Shown: positions 63,056 through 64,000 of the stretch, in pieces
Layout: every line of letters starts with the position of its first letter
How positions within the stretch are numbered: position 1 is the stretch's first letter
Source of the DNA: Rhopalosiphum padi
Lineage: Eukaryota > Arthropoda > Insecta > Hemiptera > Aphididae
Assembly (NCBI RefSeq): GCF_020882245.1
Contig: NC_083598.1
Location: 76,513,714 to 76,577,713, forward strand
Length of the DNA stretch: 64,000 nucleotides
Direction: 5' to 3'
Translations under genes and position numbers: made by a program
The notes under the pieces: model-generated
Seen by the model: the letters and a program-made list of their open reading frames with translations, nothing else
What the model was told of the DNA's origin: nothing
The model's database searches: none

Positions 63056-63370
63056 ATCACACGTTCCCATGATCTGCACACTCAAATAGACACGTGGCAC
63101 TGGGAAATATTGCGGGCGTTCTCACATACGGACCCAACGATTTACATTCTTCCCACGCGAGAAGACTCGCGTTCGCTCGCGCGCGCATAAACATCACGCT
63201 CGGTCAAAAAGCGTCATCTTCTCGATACCACCGGCGGCGGCCTTCTATAGTGCGTGGGCTGAGAAATTCGCCAAAATTGGAATTCCAACGGGCAACTCGA
63301 TGATTTATGTCAAAAGTCACAGTCATACTACGCGTAAACATCACGGTACACGGCCCGCGTGTGGTTGCGA
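63056..63370. promoter_or_regulatory. GC/CpG-rich island M
   Basis: Compact CpG-rich patch including GTTCGCTCGCGCGCGC (63,171-63,186) and CCACCGGCGGCGGCC (63,228-63,242). One plus-strand frame is open from 63,094 (GTG) to 63,303 without an ATG near its start, and its translation is unrecognised. Possible small regulatory element. Confidence 0.25.
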
Positions 63371-64000
63371 AACGATAAATTACATTACGGACGACGTAAT
63401 TACACTATTATATATATATACGGTATTCTCGACATAAGTTTAGTTTTCGACATAACAATTGTTGGAAGAGATGTCATTAATTTTTGAAAATAATTATTAT
63501 TGACTACAATTTGCAGTTAAATCCGAAAGTTTTGTCGGACAATATTATAATATACCTACTATTTATTTTCGCCAAAGTTATAGATATATACCACCACCAC
63601 AACGTTATGCAGTTCTGATTTTTTGTTAAAAAATATTAGTCATAATATTATGCCTACAATTATTTTAATTTGTGTTCGGAATTTTACGCGTTTTAATTTT
63701 GACCAACCGCACGGCGTAAACCATAAATATTTTTAATTTTTCCGCATGCAATGCAATTTTTGCCATTCGAATATGCACGATTGGTATGAAACGCCCACAA
63801 AACATAAAAAAAAAAAAATTAAAATAAAAATAATAATAATCACGATTATAAAAACTGTACACGCTATTCATTATACTGTACCATTATTTTTTTATTTTTA
63901 AATCCAATTGCTTGGGGACTGATGGGGTAAAAGTACATTCTCCGCGTGCTTATCCTCACGCAGATTGCGGTATATAGGTAATACGATGCGCGCATGGCGT
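63371..64000. other. AT-rich end of window
   Basis: No feature recognised. Confidence 0.5.

Overview
This window looks like nuclear DNA of an insect, most likely an aphid or close relative. It is very AT-rich, packed with TA, CA/TG and AAT microsatellites, and saturated with stop codons in all frames. It contains at least one insect-type non-LTR retrotransposon remnant, one hAT-like miniature element, and an element resembling a high-copy repeat I remember from pea aphid sequence. The aphid assignment rests on overall texture and remembered repeats; I ran no search. Nothing suggests bacterial, viral or organellar DNA. I see no operons, CRISPR array, rRNA or convincing tRNA.

I cannot recognise any protein-coding gene. 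The open frames are mostly by-products of GC-rich patches or of CA/TG repeats (read as His-Thr or Cys-Val runs). The window is best read as intergenic or intronic sequence. A few short frames with a good start context, a splice-donor-like end or protein-like composition are listed at low confidence: 11,323-11,370; 22,167-22,239; 53,329-53,559; 54,817-55,050; 61,615-61,738.

The layout alternates between long AT-rich stretches and compact islands rich in GC and CpG. The main islands are near 6.9-7.4, 10.7-11.7, 15.9-16.3, 21.9-23.4, 24.1-25.1, 33.5-34.4, 36.6-37.9, 46.4-47.4, 50.9-52.7, 54.6-55.4, 61.0-61.9 and 63.1-63.4 kb. Most carry or adjoin long alternating pyrimidine-purine tracts, and several carry GA/CT tracts, TATA-like boxes in GC-rich flanks, or homeodomain-like sites. 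The simplest inference is a series of regulatory elements or promoters in a large non-coding region, perhaps around a developmental gene. No target gene is visible.

Mobile DNA is sparse and old. The best-supported items are the 3' tail of a LINE-type reverse transcriptase at 4,460-4,725, a 252-bp hAT-like element with degenerate 8-bp target duplications at 25,484-25,735, and a probable aphid repeat at about 58,870-59,160. Two stem-loops (43,677-43,742 and 17,106-17,153) are the best RNA-structure candidates. I found no clear previously undescribed biological system; the most unusual signal is the association of long Z-DNA-prone tracts with the GC islands.
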